Shown here piece by piece: positions 1 through 9,539 of a stretch of 63,869 nucleotides of DNA; the stretch's first letter is position 1; each line of letters starts with the position of its first letter. The stretch is from Psychrobacter sp. Ps6 (GTDB lineage: Bacteria; Pseudomonadota; Gammaproteobacteria; Pseudomonadales; Moraxellaceae). The notes under the pieces were generated by a model. That model did not search any database. It was not told the DNA's origin and saw only the letters and a program-made list of their open reading frames with translations. The DNA lies in NCBI RefSeq assembly GCF_022129235.1, contig NZ_JADQAI010000012.1, positions 1 to 63,869 on the forward strand. Direction: 5' to 3'. A program made the position numbers and the translations under genes.

Positions 1-312
1 TTAATTGCGCATACAGATTTTGATTGGAATACCCCTAATCGTGTCCGTTCAGTTATCAGCGCCTTTAGCTCGCAACCAACGGTACTATGGACAGCAGAGG
101 GTCTGAAGATGTATACAGACGTCATCGAAAAGCTCGATGATGCCAACCCTGTATTAGCGTCGCGATTACTGCAAGTGCTGGCACGCTGGAATACGTTGGC
201 TGAGCCACGTCGTCAGATGGCGCATGAGCAGCTAACAGACTTGCGCAAGAACGTTTCATCTAAGCATGTACTTGAAAGCTTAGAAAGCGTATTAGGTGCT
301 GCAAATAGCTGA
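1..312 (+). CDS. pepN: Aminopeptidase N, C-terminal end (partial)
   Basis: Reading frame 1 is open from the first base to a TGA at 310-312, giving about 103 residues. The sequence (TPNRVRSVISAFSS, then NPVLASRLLQVLARW and a final helix) matches the last helical repeats of the M1-family zinc aminopeptidase PepN, which removes N-terminal residues from peptides in the cytoplasm. The catalytic HEXXH region lies outside the window, so activity cannot be judged. A perfect hairpin with a short T tract follows at 357-396 and probably ends the transcript. Confidence 0.85.
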   Translation, partial: LIAHTDFDWNTPNRVRSVISAFSSQPTVLWTAEGLKMYTDVIEKLDDANPVLASRLLQVLARWNTLAEPRRQMAHEQLTDLRKNVSSKHVLESLESVLGAANS

Positions 313-356
313 TTGATAATAGCTAGGAAATAATTTTAGCTGTAGTATTAACTTTA

Positions 357-396
357 AAATAAAGCCAACCCCAAATTAGAGTTGGCTTTATTTGAT
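357..396 (+). terminator. Rho-independent terminator after pepN
   Basis: A perfect 13-bp stem (357-369 with 381-393) has an 11-nt loop. The right arm ends in TTT. It lies 45 bases after the pepN stop. Confidence 0.7.
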
Positions 397-468
397 TGAG
401 CGTATGGCATTAATTGTCATTAAAAATTAAGCTGCTCAAGAAAATGTTTTTCTTAAAATTCTCCCGAT

Positions 469-511
469 AAAAAGCCCCTTTCGTATCAGTACGAAAGGGG
501 CTTTTTGTTTT
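469..511. terminator. Strong bidirectional terminator between pepN and DAHP synthase
   Basis: A perfect 17-bp stem (469-485 with 490-506) has a TCAG tetraloop. T-rich sequence follows on the plus strand and an A run sits on the other side. It lies just past the end of the minus-strand DAHP synthase gene, so it can serve both converging transcripts. Confidence 0.85.
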
Positions 512-542
512 TTGCTTGACGATATACTATCGTTAATGGCTA

Positions 543-1625
543 TTAGCGGTTTGGTAGCACATCTTTTACCATATCACGTAAGCCGCGCAATGCGGTGACA
601 GTGCTGTCCCAGTCTAGACAGCCATCAGTGATAGATTTACCATATTCAAGCTGACTTAAATCAGCGGTTAATTTTTGATTGCCGCCCTTTAGGTGACTTT
701 CAATCATCATGCCGATGATTGACTTATTACCATTTTGAATTTGCTCAGCGACGTTTTGGATGACCATTGGCTGTAGGTAAGGGTCTTTACCTGAGTTGGC
801 ATGGCTTGAGTCAATCATGATTTTACCATTGGTTTTGCCTTTTGCCAGCTCGTTCTCAACTTGAGCAACTGCCGTTTCATCATAATTAGGCTTGCCATTA
901 CCACCGCGAAGTACCACGTGTGCGTAAGGATTGCCTTTCGATTTGATGATAGAGACCTTACCATCTGAGGATAGACCTAAGAAACTATGACCTTCTTTAA
1001 CGGCTTGCATCGCATTGACAGCAACGGTCATGCCGCCGTCAGTACCGTTTTTGAAACCCACTGGGCAAGATAAGCCTGAGCTCATTTCACGGTGTGTTTG
1101 GCTCTCGGTGGTACGTGCGCCAATCGCTGACCAGCTGATCAAATCCTGCATGTATTGCGGCGTGTTTGGATCAAGTGCTTCGGTGGCACAAGGCAAGCCT
1201 TTTTCATTCAAATCAAGCAGTAACTTGCGAGCAGTACGCAAGCCCTTTTCGATATCAAAGCTGTCATTCATATCAGGGTCATTAATCATACCCTTCCAAC
1301 CGACCGTGGTACGAGGTTTTTCAAAATAAACACGCATGACGACAAATACGCTGTCTTCGATCTCTTTTGCCAATACGGCCAAGCGATCGGCATATTCATG
1401 AGCCGCTTTAATATCGTGGATAGAGCAGGGTCCAATGACCACAAACAGACGCTTGTCTTTACCATCCAAGATATTTTGGATAGTGTTTCGACCGTTTAGT
1501 ACGGTTTTGTATGCGTCGTCTGATAGAGGCAGCTCAGTTTTTAGCTCAGCGGGAGTAATCAAAGGAATAAATTTTTCAATATTCACGTCGTCAATGTCTG
1601 CATTATGGGTAACTGATGTTGTCAT
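543..1625 (-). CDS. aroG: 3-deoxy-7-phosphoheptulonate synthase (DAHP synthase, class I)
   Basis: This is the first enzyme of the shikimate pathway, joining phosphoenolpyruvate and erythrose 4-phosphate in the cytoplasm. The 360-residue length is typical of the AroF/G/H class. Visible motifs are VVIGPCSIHD near residue 65, KPRTTVGWKGMINDPD near 105, SQTHREMSSGLSCPVGFKNG in the middle and MIDSSHANSGKD near 275. Which feedback isozyme it is (Phe, Tyr or Trp sensitive) cannot be read from the sequence, so the symbol is the family default. It is monocistronic, with a strong terminator at 469-511, and shares a 452-base divergent upstream region with lpxB. The pathway gene aroQ also lies in this window near 37.4 kb but is not linked. 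Confidence 0.92.
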   Translation of the reverse strand: MTTSVTHNADIDDVNIEKFIPLITPAELKTELPLSDDAYKTVLNGRNTIQNILDGKDKRLFVVIGPCSIHDIKAAHEYADRLAVLAKEIEDSVFVVMRVYFEKPRTTVGWKGMINDPDMNDSFDIEKGLRTARKLLLDLNEKGLPCATEALDPNTPQYMQDLISWSAIGARTTESQTHREMSSGLSCPVGFKNGTDGGMTVAVNAMQAVKEGHSFLGLSSDGKVSIIKSKGNPYAHVVLRGGNGKPNYDETAVAQVENELAKGKTNGKIMIDSSHANSGKDPYLQPMVIQNVAEQIQNGNKSIIGMMIESHLKGGNQKLTADLSQLEYGKSITDGCLDWDSTVTALRGLRDMVKDVLPNR

Positions 1626-2077
1626 GGTTATATATCGTCTAGCTGATTTATAGGAATATTCATTATGCGGACAAAAGTGTTGGTTGACAAGGGTAGTCCA
1701 GTAGTTAATTGACTGATAACTGGAATGAGGAAACTAAAACTTAGTTATACTTACACATGATTGAGGTTATATTTGAATTCGCAAATGCACGTTTGGTATT
1801 TCGTTTTTCTGTCTATTAATAAGGATGAATTAAGTGCTGGATGCTCAACGATCAGATTTTATGCGTGAATTTAGCTATTTGTATCATCGTCACGTATGAT
1901 AGCGACCGCGATGGCTTTATGATCACACACTAAAATGATTGCACACTAACACATGAACGTCAAAAAATAGGCACAGATAAAATGTATATGTCATCAATCT
2001 CTATCATTGACTGATTGTGTTATATTTTACAACAACGATTTATTTTATTTGTATATCTTTAATATTGAGAGCTTGTC
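1626..2077. other. Divergent intergenic region aroG / lpxB
   Basis: These 452 AT-rich bases separate the DAHP synthase and lpxB starts and must hold both promoters. A TATATT at 2021-2026 could be the lpxB -10 box, but no good -35 lies at standard spacing. I saw no convincing small ORF, riboswitch or long palindrome. Confidence 0.4.
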
Positions 2078-3394
2078 ATGACAGATTCTGCTACGTCTCA
2101 TACACATACTGATTCCATCAGCCAAACAGAGACGGATTTTAATAAACCTAAAACGACTGCCACGCCGCTAGTGATAGCCATTGTCGCGGGTGAAGTGTCA
2201 GGTGACAGTTTGGGCGCAGATTTTATGCAACAGATGAATAATCTGCGTGATGATATTGTCTGGGTAGGCGTTGGCGGCACCAAAATGCAAGCGCAAGGAT
2301 TGCAAAGTATTTTTCCATTAGAGCGTTTGGCAGTGATGGGACTGGTTGAAGTCATGGCGCAGCTACCAGATTTGCTCAAAGCACGCCGCGAGCTATTGAG
2401 TGCGTTTAAGACGGCCAATATCGATTGGTTTATCGGTATCGATGCACCTGATTTTAACCTGCGGGTCGCTAAAAAACTCAAGCCACAAGGCGTGTTCTGT
2501 GTGCAATATGTCAGTCCTTCTATTTGGGCATGGCGTGAGTCGCGTATCCATAATATTAAAGCGGCGACCCATTTGGTATTGTGCCTCTTCCCATTTGAGC
2601 TGCCAGTCTACGAGCGCCACAACCATCCAGCAATCTGTGTGGGGCATCCGTTGCTACGAACCATTGATCAAGCATTGATAGACACGCCAATCAATCAGCG
2701 CCGTAGCGAGCTGGTCTGGCACAATGATGGTTTACAGCAGTTTTTTATTGAACGGTTTGATGATGTCAGCCAGCTTATCTGCGTGATGCCTGGCTCTCGG
2801 CGTGGCGAGATTACCGCTATCTTGCCATTGATGCTTGACGGCATTCAAAAGCTCATATTGTTAGACCCAAAGCTGTGTTTTATTATTCCAACGGTTGATC
2901 AAAATCACCAATATATCGTGCAAGAAGTCATTGATCAATGCTCAGAGCAACTGCGGGCGGCTATCGTCGTCGTTTATGATGATACTCAGCCAGAATTTAG
3001 TCAGCATGCGATGGCAGCGTCAGATATCGTGATGCTAGCCTCTGGGACAGCAACATTGGAGGCAATGCTACTTGAGCGTCCAATGGTGGTAGTTTATCAA
3101 TTGAATCAGCTCACTTATCAAATTGCCAAACGTCTGGTAAAAGTGCCTTATGTAGCACTGCCTAACATTTTGGCTAATGCGCCGATTGTGCCTGAGCTTA
3201 TTCAAGAGCAGGCAAGCGGAGATAATATTTGCCGTACAGTAATGCGTTTATTACAACCACGTGCTTATGCTGAGCAATTAAAAGATCTGCTGGCGACAAA
3301 GCACATGTTACAGCAGCAAAGTAATCATGAGCCGGCAAATAGCGTGATTGAACAATATTTTATGAGCGATAGTAATGCTTCCAATCTTACCTAA
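2078..3394 (+). CDS. lpxB: Lipid-A-disaccharide synthase
   Basis: LpxB condenses UDP-diacylglucosamine with lipid X to give the lipid A disaccharide at the inner-membrane surface. The 438-residue protein has the GT19 signatures: [14 protein letters not shown] (about residue 38), [26 protein letters not shown] (about 145), [18 protein letters not shown] (about 240) and [11 protein letters not shown] (about 325). The first 30 residues, before [10 protein letters not shown], form a polar Ser/Thr-rich extension absent from E. coli LpxB. The start is supported by GAGAG 7-8 bases upstream. The 3' end overlaps rnhB, the same lpxB-rnhB order as in E. coli. Confidence 0.93.
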   Translation: MTDSATSHTHTDSISQTETDFNKPKTTATPLVIAIVAGEVSGDSLGADFMQQMNNLRDDIVWVGVGGTKMQAQGLQSIFPLERLAVMGLVEVMAQLPDLLKARRELLSAFKTANIDWFIGIDAPDFNLRVAKKLKPQGVFCVQYVSPSIWAWRESRIHNIKAATHLVLCLFPFELPVYERHNHPAICVGHPLLRTIDQALIDTPINQRRSELVWHNDGLQQFFIERFDDVSQLICVMPGSRRGEITAILPLMLDGIQKLILLDPKLCFIIPTVDQNHQYIVQEVIDQCSEQLRAAIVVVYDDTQPEFSQHAMAASDIVMLASGTATLEAMLLERPMVVVYQLNQLTYQIAKRLVKVPYVALPNILANAPIVPELIQEQASGDNICRTVMRLLQPRAYAEQLKDLLATKHMLQQQSNHEPANSVIEQYFMSDSNASNLT

Positions 3395-4289
3395 CCTAGA
3401 AAGACTTTCTGACATGATGCAAATTCAACCTAGCCCAGAAAACCTAGCCCAGATAATTGACGTCAGTATTAATCATATCGATGTCAAAGGACAGTACATT
3501 CAATTGGCGGCGCCTATACGCTTATATGGACAGTTGAATACCTCCAAGCTGTTTGCTCAATATGAGCGCGATGAAGTGCAAAGCCCAAAACAGTCAGTAT
3601 TGAAAATTGGCGTTGATGAAGCGGGGCGTGGGCCGTTACTAGGGAGTGTCAATGTGGCCGCCGCGATATTACCTGCCACTTGGTCAGGATTGATTGAGGA
3701 ACAACCACTCAAAGACACGCCATTGTCAATACTGACAGACTCCAAAAAACTGAGTGAAAAAAAGCGCGATGTCCTTTATCCATTAGTTCAGCAGCATGCA
3801 GTCGGTTATATCATCGCTGATATACCAGCAGCTGTTATCGACCAAGTCAATATTTTGCAGGCAACCATGCTCGGTATGCGGTTGTGTACTGAAGCCTTGT
3901 TAGAAGCAGTTTTTAAATATCTTTCTAAAACTAAAAGTCTTGGCACATCACTTGATAAATTACAGGTAGAGACGTTGTTTGATGGTAATCGTTGTCCTGA
4001 GCTGAATACGGCTAAGATTGAAACGATGGGCATCTCGCCATCTTCTGTTGACTGCCAAGCGTGGGTGAAGGGTGATGCACGTCATACCAGTATCGCAGCG
4101 GCTAGTATATTGGCAAAAGTGAGCCGTGATGAGGCGATGTATGCCCTTGATATGCAGCATCCAGAATACGGTATTGCCAAACATAAAGGCTATCCAACTC
4201 GCGCACATATAGAAGCCATTGGAAGACATGGTGTCTTATCAGCGCATAGGCGCAGCTTTGCACCAGTGCGAAAGGCATTAGAGAGCTAA
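3375..4289 (+). CDS. rnhB: Ribonuclease HII
   Basis: RNase HII cuts RNA, including single ribonucleotides, from RNA-DNA hybrids. The catalytic core starts near residue 78 with [12 protein letters not shown], followed by [11 protein letters not shown] and [20 protein letters not shown], so the acidic active-site residues are present. At 304 residues it is about 100 longer than E. coli RnhB. The excess is an N-terminal extension of about 75 residues plus a short lysine/serine-rich insert before [13 protein letters not shown]. The ATG at 3375 overlaps lpxB by 20 bases; ATGs at 3414 and 3417 are alternative starts that would remove the overlap and leave most of the extension. Confidence 0.88.
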   Translation: MLPILPNLERLSDMMQIQPSPENLAQIIDVSINHIDVKGQYIQLAAPIRLYGQLNTSKLFAQYERDEVQSPKQSVLKIGVDEAGRGPLLGSVNVAAAILPATWSGLIEEQPLKDTPLSILTDSKKLSEKKRDVLYPLVQQHAVGYIIADIPAAVIDQVNILQATMLGMRLCTEALLEAVFKYLSKTKSLGTSLDKLQVETLFDGNRCPELNTAKIETMGISPSSVDCQAWVKGDARHTSIAAASILAKVSRDEAMYALDMQHPEYGIAKHKGYPTRAHIEAIGRHGVLSAHRRSFAPVRKALES

Positions 4290-4535
4290 TTTTAAATGAC
4301 AGTATTTTGTCTAAAAATCGTCTAATGATAAAAATCTAATGCACCAACAAAAAGAAGCTATCTATCTATATTAACAAATAGACAAATTTCCAGAAAAATA
4401 ATGAGCGAAAAAGTATAAAATATAATACAATATGTTATTCTCGGCATAAAGTACTGTTAAATCAACGACTAAGCTTTCATTTTGAGTTTTATTCTCACTA
4501 TGAATTATACGTATTGATATTTTATAGGATGAAAA

Positions 4536-5783
4536 ATGATGGCTAACATTCCTCAAAACAACCTTGCTATAGTGCTTTTCTCAGCAGTATTTTTAACGGC
4601 CTGCGGTGGTGGCGGTAGCGACTCTGATAATGGCTCTACAGCCAATGATCCACAGAACGAAACACAAGAAGAAGTCGTATCAGAGCCAATCACTTCAGCA
4701 CCGGTAACAGCGACGCCTGATGAGCAAGATAGTGAGCCAAGCGATAGTGTTCCTATTAATGAAAGCAACGCGCCAACTGAGAATAATCCGCAAGCAGCCT
4801 TAAGTGCTAATAATCAATTCAGCCTTGCAAGAACCAGTTGTGGCTTAGGTGGTTTATCTGTTGATACAGCGCTTGATGATATTGCGATTAAGCACGCAAA
4901 CTACATCAAATACGTATACGCTAATAGCACGCCAACCAGCTTTAACGCCCATGTCGAAAATAAGATCAATGATATTTCTGGTGTGACGGGTACAAACAAT
5001 CCATTCTTTGGTGGCTTAGATTTCTCAGATCGCTTATCGAATGCAAACTATCGAAATGCACAATATGGCGCCACAGAAAATATTGCTCAATCTGTCTATT
5101 ACAGTTCAGCAGGAAGCTTTCTAAAAACAGATGTGGTGGCAACATCAATGGCCAAGTCATTACTGGCAGCACCTTATCATTTACGCTCTTTGATGCTACC
5201 CACTTCAAGCGTTGTTGGCACAGGAATGGTTTTGTATAAGCCTGATGCCAAAAACCCAGCTCTTAATCAAGGTTATGTATTGGTTAGCCATGCCTCAGCG
5301 ACCAGAGCAACCAAAGATAAGACAGTCGCAGGTGTTTTTACCTATCCCTGTCAAGGTGTGACTGGTACAGTAACTGCCCTATATAATGAGTCGCCAAACC
5401 CTGTTAGAGGGACGGGTCGCGATTTGCGTACTGATCCTATTGGACAGCCTGTTTATGTGAGTATGCCATCAGCGAACAAGATCAAAGTAAGCAACATCAA
5501 GTTCCGAGATACTCAGCGAAATACTAATGTACCGATTCAATTGATCGACTTTGAAAATGATCCGTATGTGAACACCAACTACGCATTACCAGCGAATGAA
5601 GCATTCATATTACCGTTGACTGATGCACTCAAAAGCTGTGAAGTTAAACGTAGTGCAGACCAAAGCCAGCAATGTGGTCTGTATGGCAATACAAAGTATC
5701 AAGTAAGCTTTGATATCTTGGTTGATGATAAAAACTTAGAAAATAAGTCATTCACTTTTACGACGGGTAACGTAAATTATTAG
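4536..5783 (+). CDS. CAP (SCP/PR1)-domain lipoprotein
   Basis: The first 23 residues form a lipoprotein signal ending in the lipobox FLTAC, so Cys23 should be lipidated and the protein exported. An acidic Ser/Thr/Pro/Glu-rich linker runs to about residue 90. The next 150 residues resemble a CAP fold: ARTSCGLGGLSVD, a helix with IKHANYIKYV, a later His, and TENIAQSVYYSSAG where the family has its conserved ENIA. The C-terminal part (about 275-415) looks like a small beta domain with paired cysteines. CAP proteins are secreted or surface proteins of diverse function, so no reaction is assigned. AGGA lies 6 bases before ATG 4536; an ATG three bases later is equally possible. It is monocistronic with its own terminator. 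Confidence 0.7.
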   Translation: MMANIPQNNLAIVLFSAVFLTACGGGGSDSDNGSTANDPQNETQEEVVSEPITSAPVTATPDEQDSEPSDSVPINESNAPTENNPQAALSANNQFSLARTSCGLGGLSVDTALDDIAIKHANYIKYVYANSTPTSFNAHVENKINDISGVTGTNNPFFGGLDFSDRLSNANYRNAQYGATENIAQSVYYSSAGSFLKTDVVATSMAKSLLAAPYHLRSLMLPTSSVVGTGMVLYKPDAKNPALNQGYVLVSHASATRATKDKTVAGVFTYPCQGVTGTVTALYNESPNPVRGTGRDLRTDPIGQPVYVSMPSANKIKVSNIKFRDTQRNTNVPIQLIDFENDPYVNTNYALPANEAFILPLTDALKSCEVKRSADQSQQCGLYGNTKYQVSFDILVDDKNLENKSFTFTTGNVNY

Positions 5784-5812
5784 TTAAGCCGTTTAATCAA
5801 TCGTACAAACAA

Positions 5813-5848
5813 AAGGGCTGAACCAGATCACTGGTTCAGCCCTTGTTT
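5813..5848. terminator. Bidirectional terminator
   Basis: A perfect 14-bp stem (5813-5826 with 5831-5844) has loop ATCA and T-rich flanks. It lies between the converging CAP lipoprotein and DUF924 genes. Confidence 0.85.
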
Positions 5849-5903
5849 TATATAAAGAAACTATAAGAATGTGACGAAGTAAGTAGACTGAATAAAGTCT
5901 ACT

Positions 5904-6569
5904 TTAAAACGATGAGTTTGGCTGTTGCAAAAAGGCTTTTTCATCCTTAGTTGAATCGCGCCCTAGTACCTCATTACGATGTGGGTAACGTCCAAACTGC
6001 TCAATAATCTCTTTATGACGATATTCAAAATCTAGCGTGGTTGCATCGTCTAATTGCTTAAATAATGGCAGATAACGGTCGTGAATCAGCGCTGACTCAG
6101 AGTGCATAAACGGTATGATCATAAATCGACGCCACTGCATCGGTAAGGTATCAAAGTATGGCTGCTGAATGGCTTCTTGTGCTAAGACTAATGCCATGCC
6201 GTCTTGGGCAAAAGCACAGGCTTGTTCGCGACATAGGTTGCGTGAAAACTGATCTAAGACAATGATTTCTGCCAGTCGTCCTGCTAGTGCTGTTATTGAA
6301 CTATTGCCATCTAAAGAAGATTCTGCAAGGCGCCATTTAACGCATTCACCTTGCTTTGCTGCCTGCCAAATATCACCAAAATTATCCTTTATCTGCTTAT
6401 CAAAACGATCGTTTTGTTCAAACCAACACGCTTCATTATCTTTATCAAACCAAAAATCCAATACTGCACGCGCATCCGGATCGAGATAGGTCAAATCTAT
6501 ACTTTTTGGATCGAGTTGAGAGGCATGGAATCGACTGGCAGAGGAGGAATAATCGGTTGAGAGTGCCAT
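5904..6569 (-). CDS. DUF924 family protein
   Basis: This 221-residue cytoplasmic protein matches the DUF924 pattern. It has ARAVLDFWFDKDNEACWFEQNDRFD near residue 33, IIVLDQFSRNLCR in the middle, RRFMIIPFMHSESA near 167 and EYRHKEIIEQFGRYPHRNEVLGR near the C-terminus. The family is predicted to be helical and TPR-like, and no enzymatic role is established. The first 25 residues (Ser-rich, before DPKSIDLTYLDPDARAVL) are not part of the core. It converges on the CAP lipoprotein and is divergent from nspC. Confidence 0.85.
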   Translation of the reverse strand: MALSTDYSSSASRFHASQLDPKSIDLTYLDPDARAVLDFWFDKDNEACWFEQNDRFDKQIKDNFGDIWQAAKQGECVKWRLAESSLDGNSSITALAGRLAEIIVLDQFSRNLCREQACAFAQDGMALVLAQEAIQQPYFDTLPMQWRRFMIIPFMHSESALIHDRYLPLFKQLDDATTLDFEYRHKEIIEQFGRYPHRNEVLGRDSTKDEKAFLQQPNSSF

Positions 6570-6668
6570 AAGATATTCTAATTATGATGAATTTAGTCTA
6601 CTATAGCGCAAATATTTATATCTGTCTGTCAAGATACCAACAGCAGAGTGTCTATTAGGTAATCTATT

Positions 6669-7910
6669 ATGAATGCAAAAAATCTAGAAAATTCTATCAA
6701 TGTATCATTGCCGCCAACGCCTTACTATGTGCTTGATGAAGCGGCTATCGTTGCCAATATGAAAATCATTGCAAAGCTATGTGAGCTGTCTGGTGCAAAA
6801 GCATTATTAGCACTAAAGTGCTTTGCTACATGGGGCGTGTTTGATGTGATGCAGCCGTATTTACATGGTACGACTTCATCTTCACTTAATGAAGTCAGAT
6901 TGGGCTATGAGACCTTTGGTAATAATGCAGATGCTAACAGCAATGATAAGAAAGAAACGCACGCTTATAGCGTCGCCTATAGTGCAGATGAAATCCCTGA
7001 AGTACTGAACTATGCAGATAAAATCATTTTCAACTCAATCTCCCAGCTAACTGCTTTTAAAGCGCAAGCCGCCGCACAAAACATACCTGTAGGTCTACGA
7101 CTCAATCCAAAGACCAGCAACTCATCGTTTTTGATTGCTGATCCTGCACGTCCGTTTAGCCGTCTTGGCGAGCATGACAAAGATAAAATCGCAGCGGTAC
7201 TTAGTGATATTACTGGCGTCATGATTCATAACAACTGCGAAAATGACAGTTTTGAAGCCTTTAATGAAAGTTTGGCAGATATCGAAGCAAGATTTGGTGA
7301 TATCTTAGCGCAGCTTGAATGGGTAAGCTTAGGCGGTGGCATCCATTTTGTCGCGCCTGACTATCCGCTCGAAAAGCTCGCCGACAGACTAAAAGTATTT
7401 AGCGAAACCTATGGCGTGCAAGTCTATCTTGAGCCAGGTGAAGCGAGTATTCACGGCGCAGGTACTTTGGTGACGACGGTGTTAGACACCATGCACAATC
7501 AAAAAAACCTAGCTGTTGTTGATGCTTCGATTGAAGCACATATGCTCGACTTGCTTATCTATCGCGAATCCGCACCGATTGCTGCGATCAATAATACTGC
7601 TGTCAATATTGCATCTACTGGTAATCCAGCAGAAGCTGCACCGTCTGAAGCTAATGCTGAGTCGGCAGATCATACCATTATTTACGGTCGTTCTTGCTTG
7701 GCAGGGGATATCTTTGGTGAGTATGCGTTACCAAATAACTTACAGATAGGGGATGAGATTGCCTTTGGTAATGCGGCAGGTTATACGATGGTTAAGAAAA
7801 ACTGGTTCAACGGTGTCAATATGCCAGCGATTGTCATCCGCCGTTTGGATGGCAGTATTGATATCCAACGTGAGTTTGACTATGAGGAATATAAAGCTAG
7901 CCTATCTTAA
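6669..7910 (+). CDS. nspC: Carboxynorspermidine / carboxyspermidine decarboxylase
   Basis: NspC is a PLP enzyme of the alanine-racemase-like fold III group. It decarboxylates carboxynorspermidine or carboxyspermidine in the alternative polyamine pathway. PYYVLDEAAI at the N-terminus, ALLALKCFATWGVFDVM (PLP-lysine region, about residue 50), GLRLNPKTSNSSF, the Gly-rich WVSLGGGIHF near 220, VYLEPGEASIHGAGTL near 260 and YGRSCLAGDIFGEY near 337 fit the family. At 413 residues it is longer than usual, mainly from an Ala/Glu/Ser insert (about 310-332) before the SCLAGD motif. The reductase of the same pathway follows at 8215 in the same direction but after a 304-base gap with its own promoter-like and structured leader. 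Confidence 0.9.
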   Translation: MNAKNLENSINVSLPPTPYYVLDEAAIVANMKIIAKLCELSGAKALLALKCFATWGVFDVMQPYLHGTTSSSLNEVRLGYETFGNNADANSNDKKETHAYSVAYSADEIPEVLNYADKIIFNSISQLTAFKAQAAAQNIPVGLRLNPKTSNSSFLIADPARPFSRLGEHDKDKIAAVLSDITGVMIHNNCENDSFEAFNESLADIEARFGDILAQLEWVSLGGGIHFVAPDYPLEKLADRLKVFSETYGVQVYLEPGEASIHGAGTLVTTVLDTMHNQKNLAVVDASIEAHMLDLLIYRESAPIAAINNTAVNIASTGNPAEAAPSEANAESADHTIIYGRSCLAGDIFGEYALPNNLQIGDEIAFGNAAGYTMVKKNWFNGVNMPAIVIRRLDGSIDIQREFDYEEYKASLS

Positions 7911-8057
7911 GCCTTGATAGCTTTAGCTTTTGAGACTATGCTATTGTCGGGTTTATATTTTTAATGTTTAAAAACAAAGGCTTAAACTGTGTTAGTAGAC
8001 ATTTTAATATCTCTACTTTTTATACATATTTTTTACCGATAAGGGAATAAAAATTGT

Positions 8058-8063
8058 TATAAT
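8058..8063 (+). promoter_or_regulatory. Predicted extended -10 promoter
   Basis: TATAAT preceded by TGT gives the extended form TGnTATAAT (TG at 8055-8056). No good -35 lies 17 bases upstream. A transcript from here would have a leader of about 145 bases before the TTG at 8215. Confidence 0.55.
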
Positions 8064-8066
8064 CGC

Positions 8067-8141
8067 GTCGGGCAAATACTAGAGTGGTATCTGCCTGACG
8101 GGTGCGTGGGTTTTCCTCGGTCTTCCTTTTTAATTCACGCA
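8067..8141 (+). promoter_or_regulatory. Structured 5' leader of the polyamine dehydrogenase gene
   Basis: Two foldable elements follow the -10 box. The first is a 13-bp stem (8067-8079 with 8087-8099) with one A/C mismatch, one G-U pair and a 7-nt loop. The second is TGCGTG (8103-8108) pairing with CACGCA (8136-8141) around a pyrimidine-rich loop. About 60 bases separate the structure from the Shine-Dalgarno AGGAGG (8201-8206). The arrangement is that of a cis-regulatory leader, but I recognise no known riboswitch class. Confidence 0.4.
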
Positions 8142-8214
8142 TATCATTCACTCGTTTCTGTTTTGCATAGCCGCAATCAATGGTATCGACAGGGACACAA
8201 AGGAGGATTGTTCA

Positions 8215-9489
8215 TTGAACACAAACCAACAAGCCAAATCTAACAAAAAAGACGTACTGATCATCGGAGCAGGCGGTGTCGCTCAAGTGGTCGCGCATAA
8301 ATGTGCGATGCATAATGATGTGCTTGGCGAGATCCATATCGCCTCACGTACCAAAGACAAATGCGATGCCATCGCGCAGAGCGTTAAAGAAAAAGACAGC
8401 TTCAAGCAGGCTGCGGTCTTGCATACGCATCAGGTCGATGCGATGGACAGCCAAGCACTCGTGCAGCTGATACAAGACACAAAAATACAAATACTCATCA
8501 ATGTTGGCTCGGCATTTATCAATATGACCGTACTAGAAGCCTGCATTGAGACAGGTACTGCCTACATAGATACGGCTATTCATGAAGATCCACGTAAGAT
8601 TTGTGAGACGCCGCCTTGGTACAACAACTATGAGTGGCAACGTAAACAGCGCTGTGCAGACAACAACGTCACTGCTATTTTAGGCGCAGGATTTGATCCT
8701 GGTATGGTCAACGCTTATGCACGCTTGGGTTATGACATGATGGATGCAGGATCTGTGACTGATATCGATATCATTGATATCAATGCGGGCAGCCATGGCA
8801 AATACTTTGCGACTAACTTTGACCCAGAGATCAACTTCCGTGAGTTCACAGGGACGGTTTACTCTTGGCAAGACAGCAAGTGGCAGTCTAACAAAATGTT
8901 TGAAGTCAAACGTACGGACGATTTGCCAGTTGTGGGTGTGCAAAACAGCTATCTGAGTGGTCATGATGAGGTGCATTCATTGTCAGCCAACTTAGATGTG
9001 CCAAACATCCGTTTTTGGATGGGTTTTGGTGAGCATTACATCAATGTCTTCACTGTCTTACAAAGCTTAGGATTGCTTTCTGAGCAGCCAGTGATGACTG
9101 CTGAAGGCCAAGAAGTTGTGCCGTTGAAAGTCGTGAAGGCGGTACTACCAGACCCAAGCTCGTTGGCACCAGAATATACAGGCAAGACCTGTATCGGTGA
9201 TAAAGTTAAAGGCAAAATCAACGGCGTTGAGACGGAAGTGTTTATCTATAATGTCTCAGACCACAAAGACGCTTATAACGAAGTGGGCAGCCAAGGTATC
9301 TCGTATACTGCAGGCGTGCCACCTGTTGCTGCTGCGATGCTAGTTGCAACTGGTGAGTGGGATGCAGGCACAATGGTCAACGTCGAAGAGCTAGATGCCA
9401 AGCCATTTATCAATTTGCTCAACAAGATTGGCCTACCAACGCGTATCAAAGATAGCGAAGGCGATAGAGCGCTTGAGTTTGATGTTTAA
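8215..9489 (+). CDS. Saccharopine dehydrogenase-like carboxynorspermidine/carboxyspermidine dehydrogenase
   Basis: This 424-residue oxidoreductase begins with a Rossmann fold, VLIIGAGGVAQVVAHKC, near residue 14. It continues with ILINVGSAFINMTVLEAC, YIDTAIHEDP, ILGAGFDPGMVNAYA and a C-terminal region SYTAGVPPVAAAMLVATGEW. This matches the Lys1-like carboxynorspermidine dehydrogenase family, which reductively joins aspartate semialdehyde with a diamine to make the NspC substrate. Proximity to nspC supports that over lysine metabolism. The start is a TTG, chosen because a full AGGAGG sits 8 bases upstream (8201-8206) and the Rossmann motif follows immediately. A terminator ends it at 9508-9539. 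Confidence 0.88.
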   Translation: MNTNQQAKSNKKDVLIIGAGGVAQVVAHKCAMHNDVLGEIHIASRTKDKCDAIAQSVKEKDSFKQAAVLHTHQVDAMDSQALVQLIQDTKIQILINVGSAFINMTVLEACIETGTAYIDTAIHEDPRKICETPPWYNNYEWQRKQRCADNNVTAILGAGFDPGMVNAYARLGYDMMDAGSVTDIDIIDINAGSHGKYFATNFDPEINFREFTGTVYSWQDSKWQSNKMFEVKRTDDLPVVGVQNSYLSGHDEVHSLSANLDVPNIRFWMGFGEHYINVFTVLQSLGLLSEQPVMTAEGQEVVPLKVVKAVLPDPSSLAPEYTGKTCIGDKVKGKINGVETEVFIYNVSDHKDAYNEVGSQGISYTAGVPPVAAAMLVATGEWDAGTMVNVEELDAKPFINLLNKIGLPTRIKDSEGDRALEFDV

Positions 9490-9507
9490 TTAGTAAATGT
9501 TATTTAG

Positions 9508-9539
9508 AAAAGCCTGTCTATTAGAGACAGGCTTTTTTT
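9508..9539 (+). terminator. Rho-independent terminator
   Basis: A 12-bp stem (9508-9519 with 9525-9536) has loop ATTAG and a run of seven T. It lies 19 bases after the polyamine dehydrogenase stop. Confidence 0.85.

Noticed and set aside
1015..1329. 104-codon plus-strand ORF
   Set aside because: Antisense shadow of the DAHP synthase gene with no ribosome-binding site.
2007..2026. TTGACT and TATATT as an lpxB promoter
   Set aside because: The spacer is only 8 bases, too short for sigma-70.
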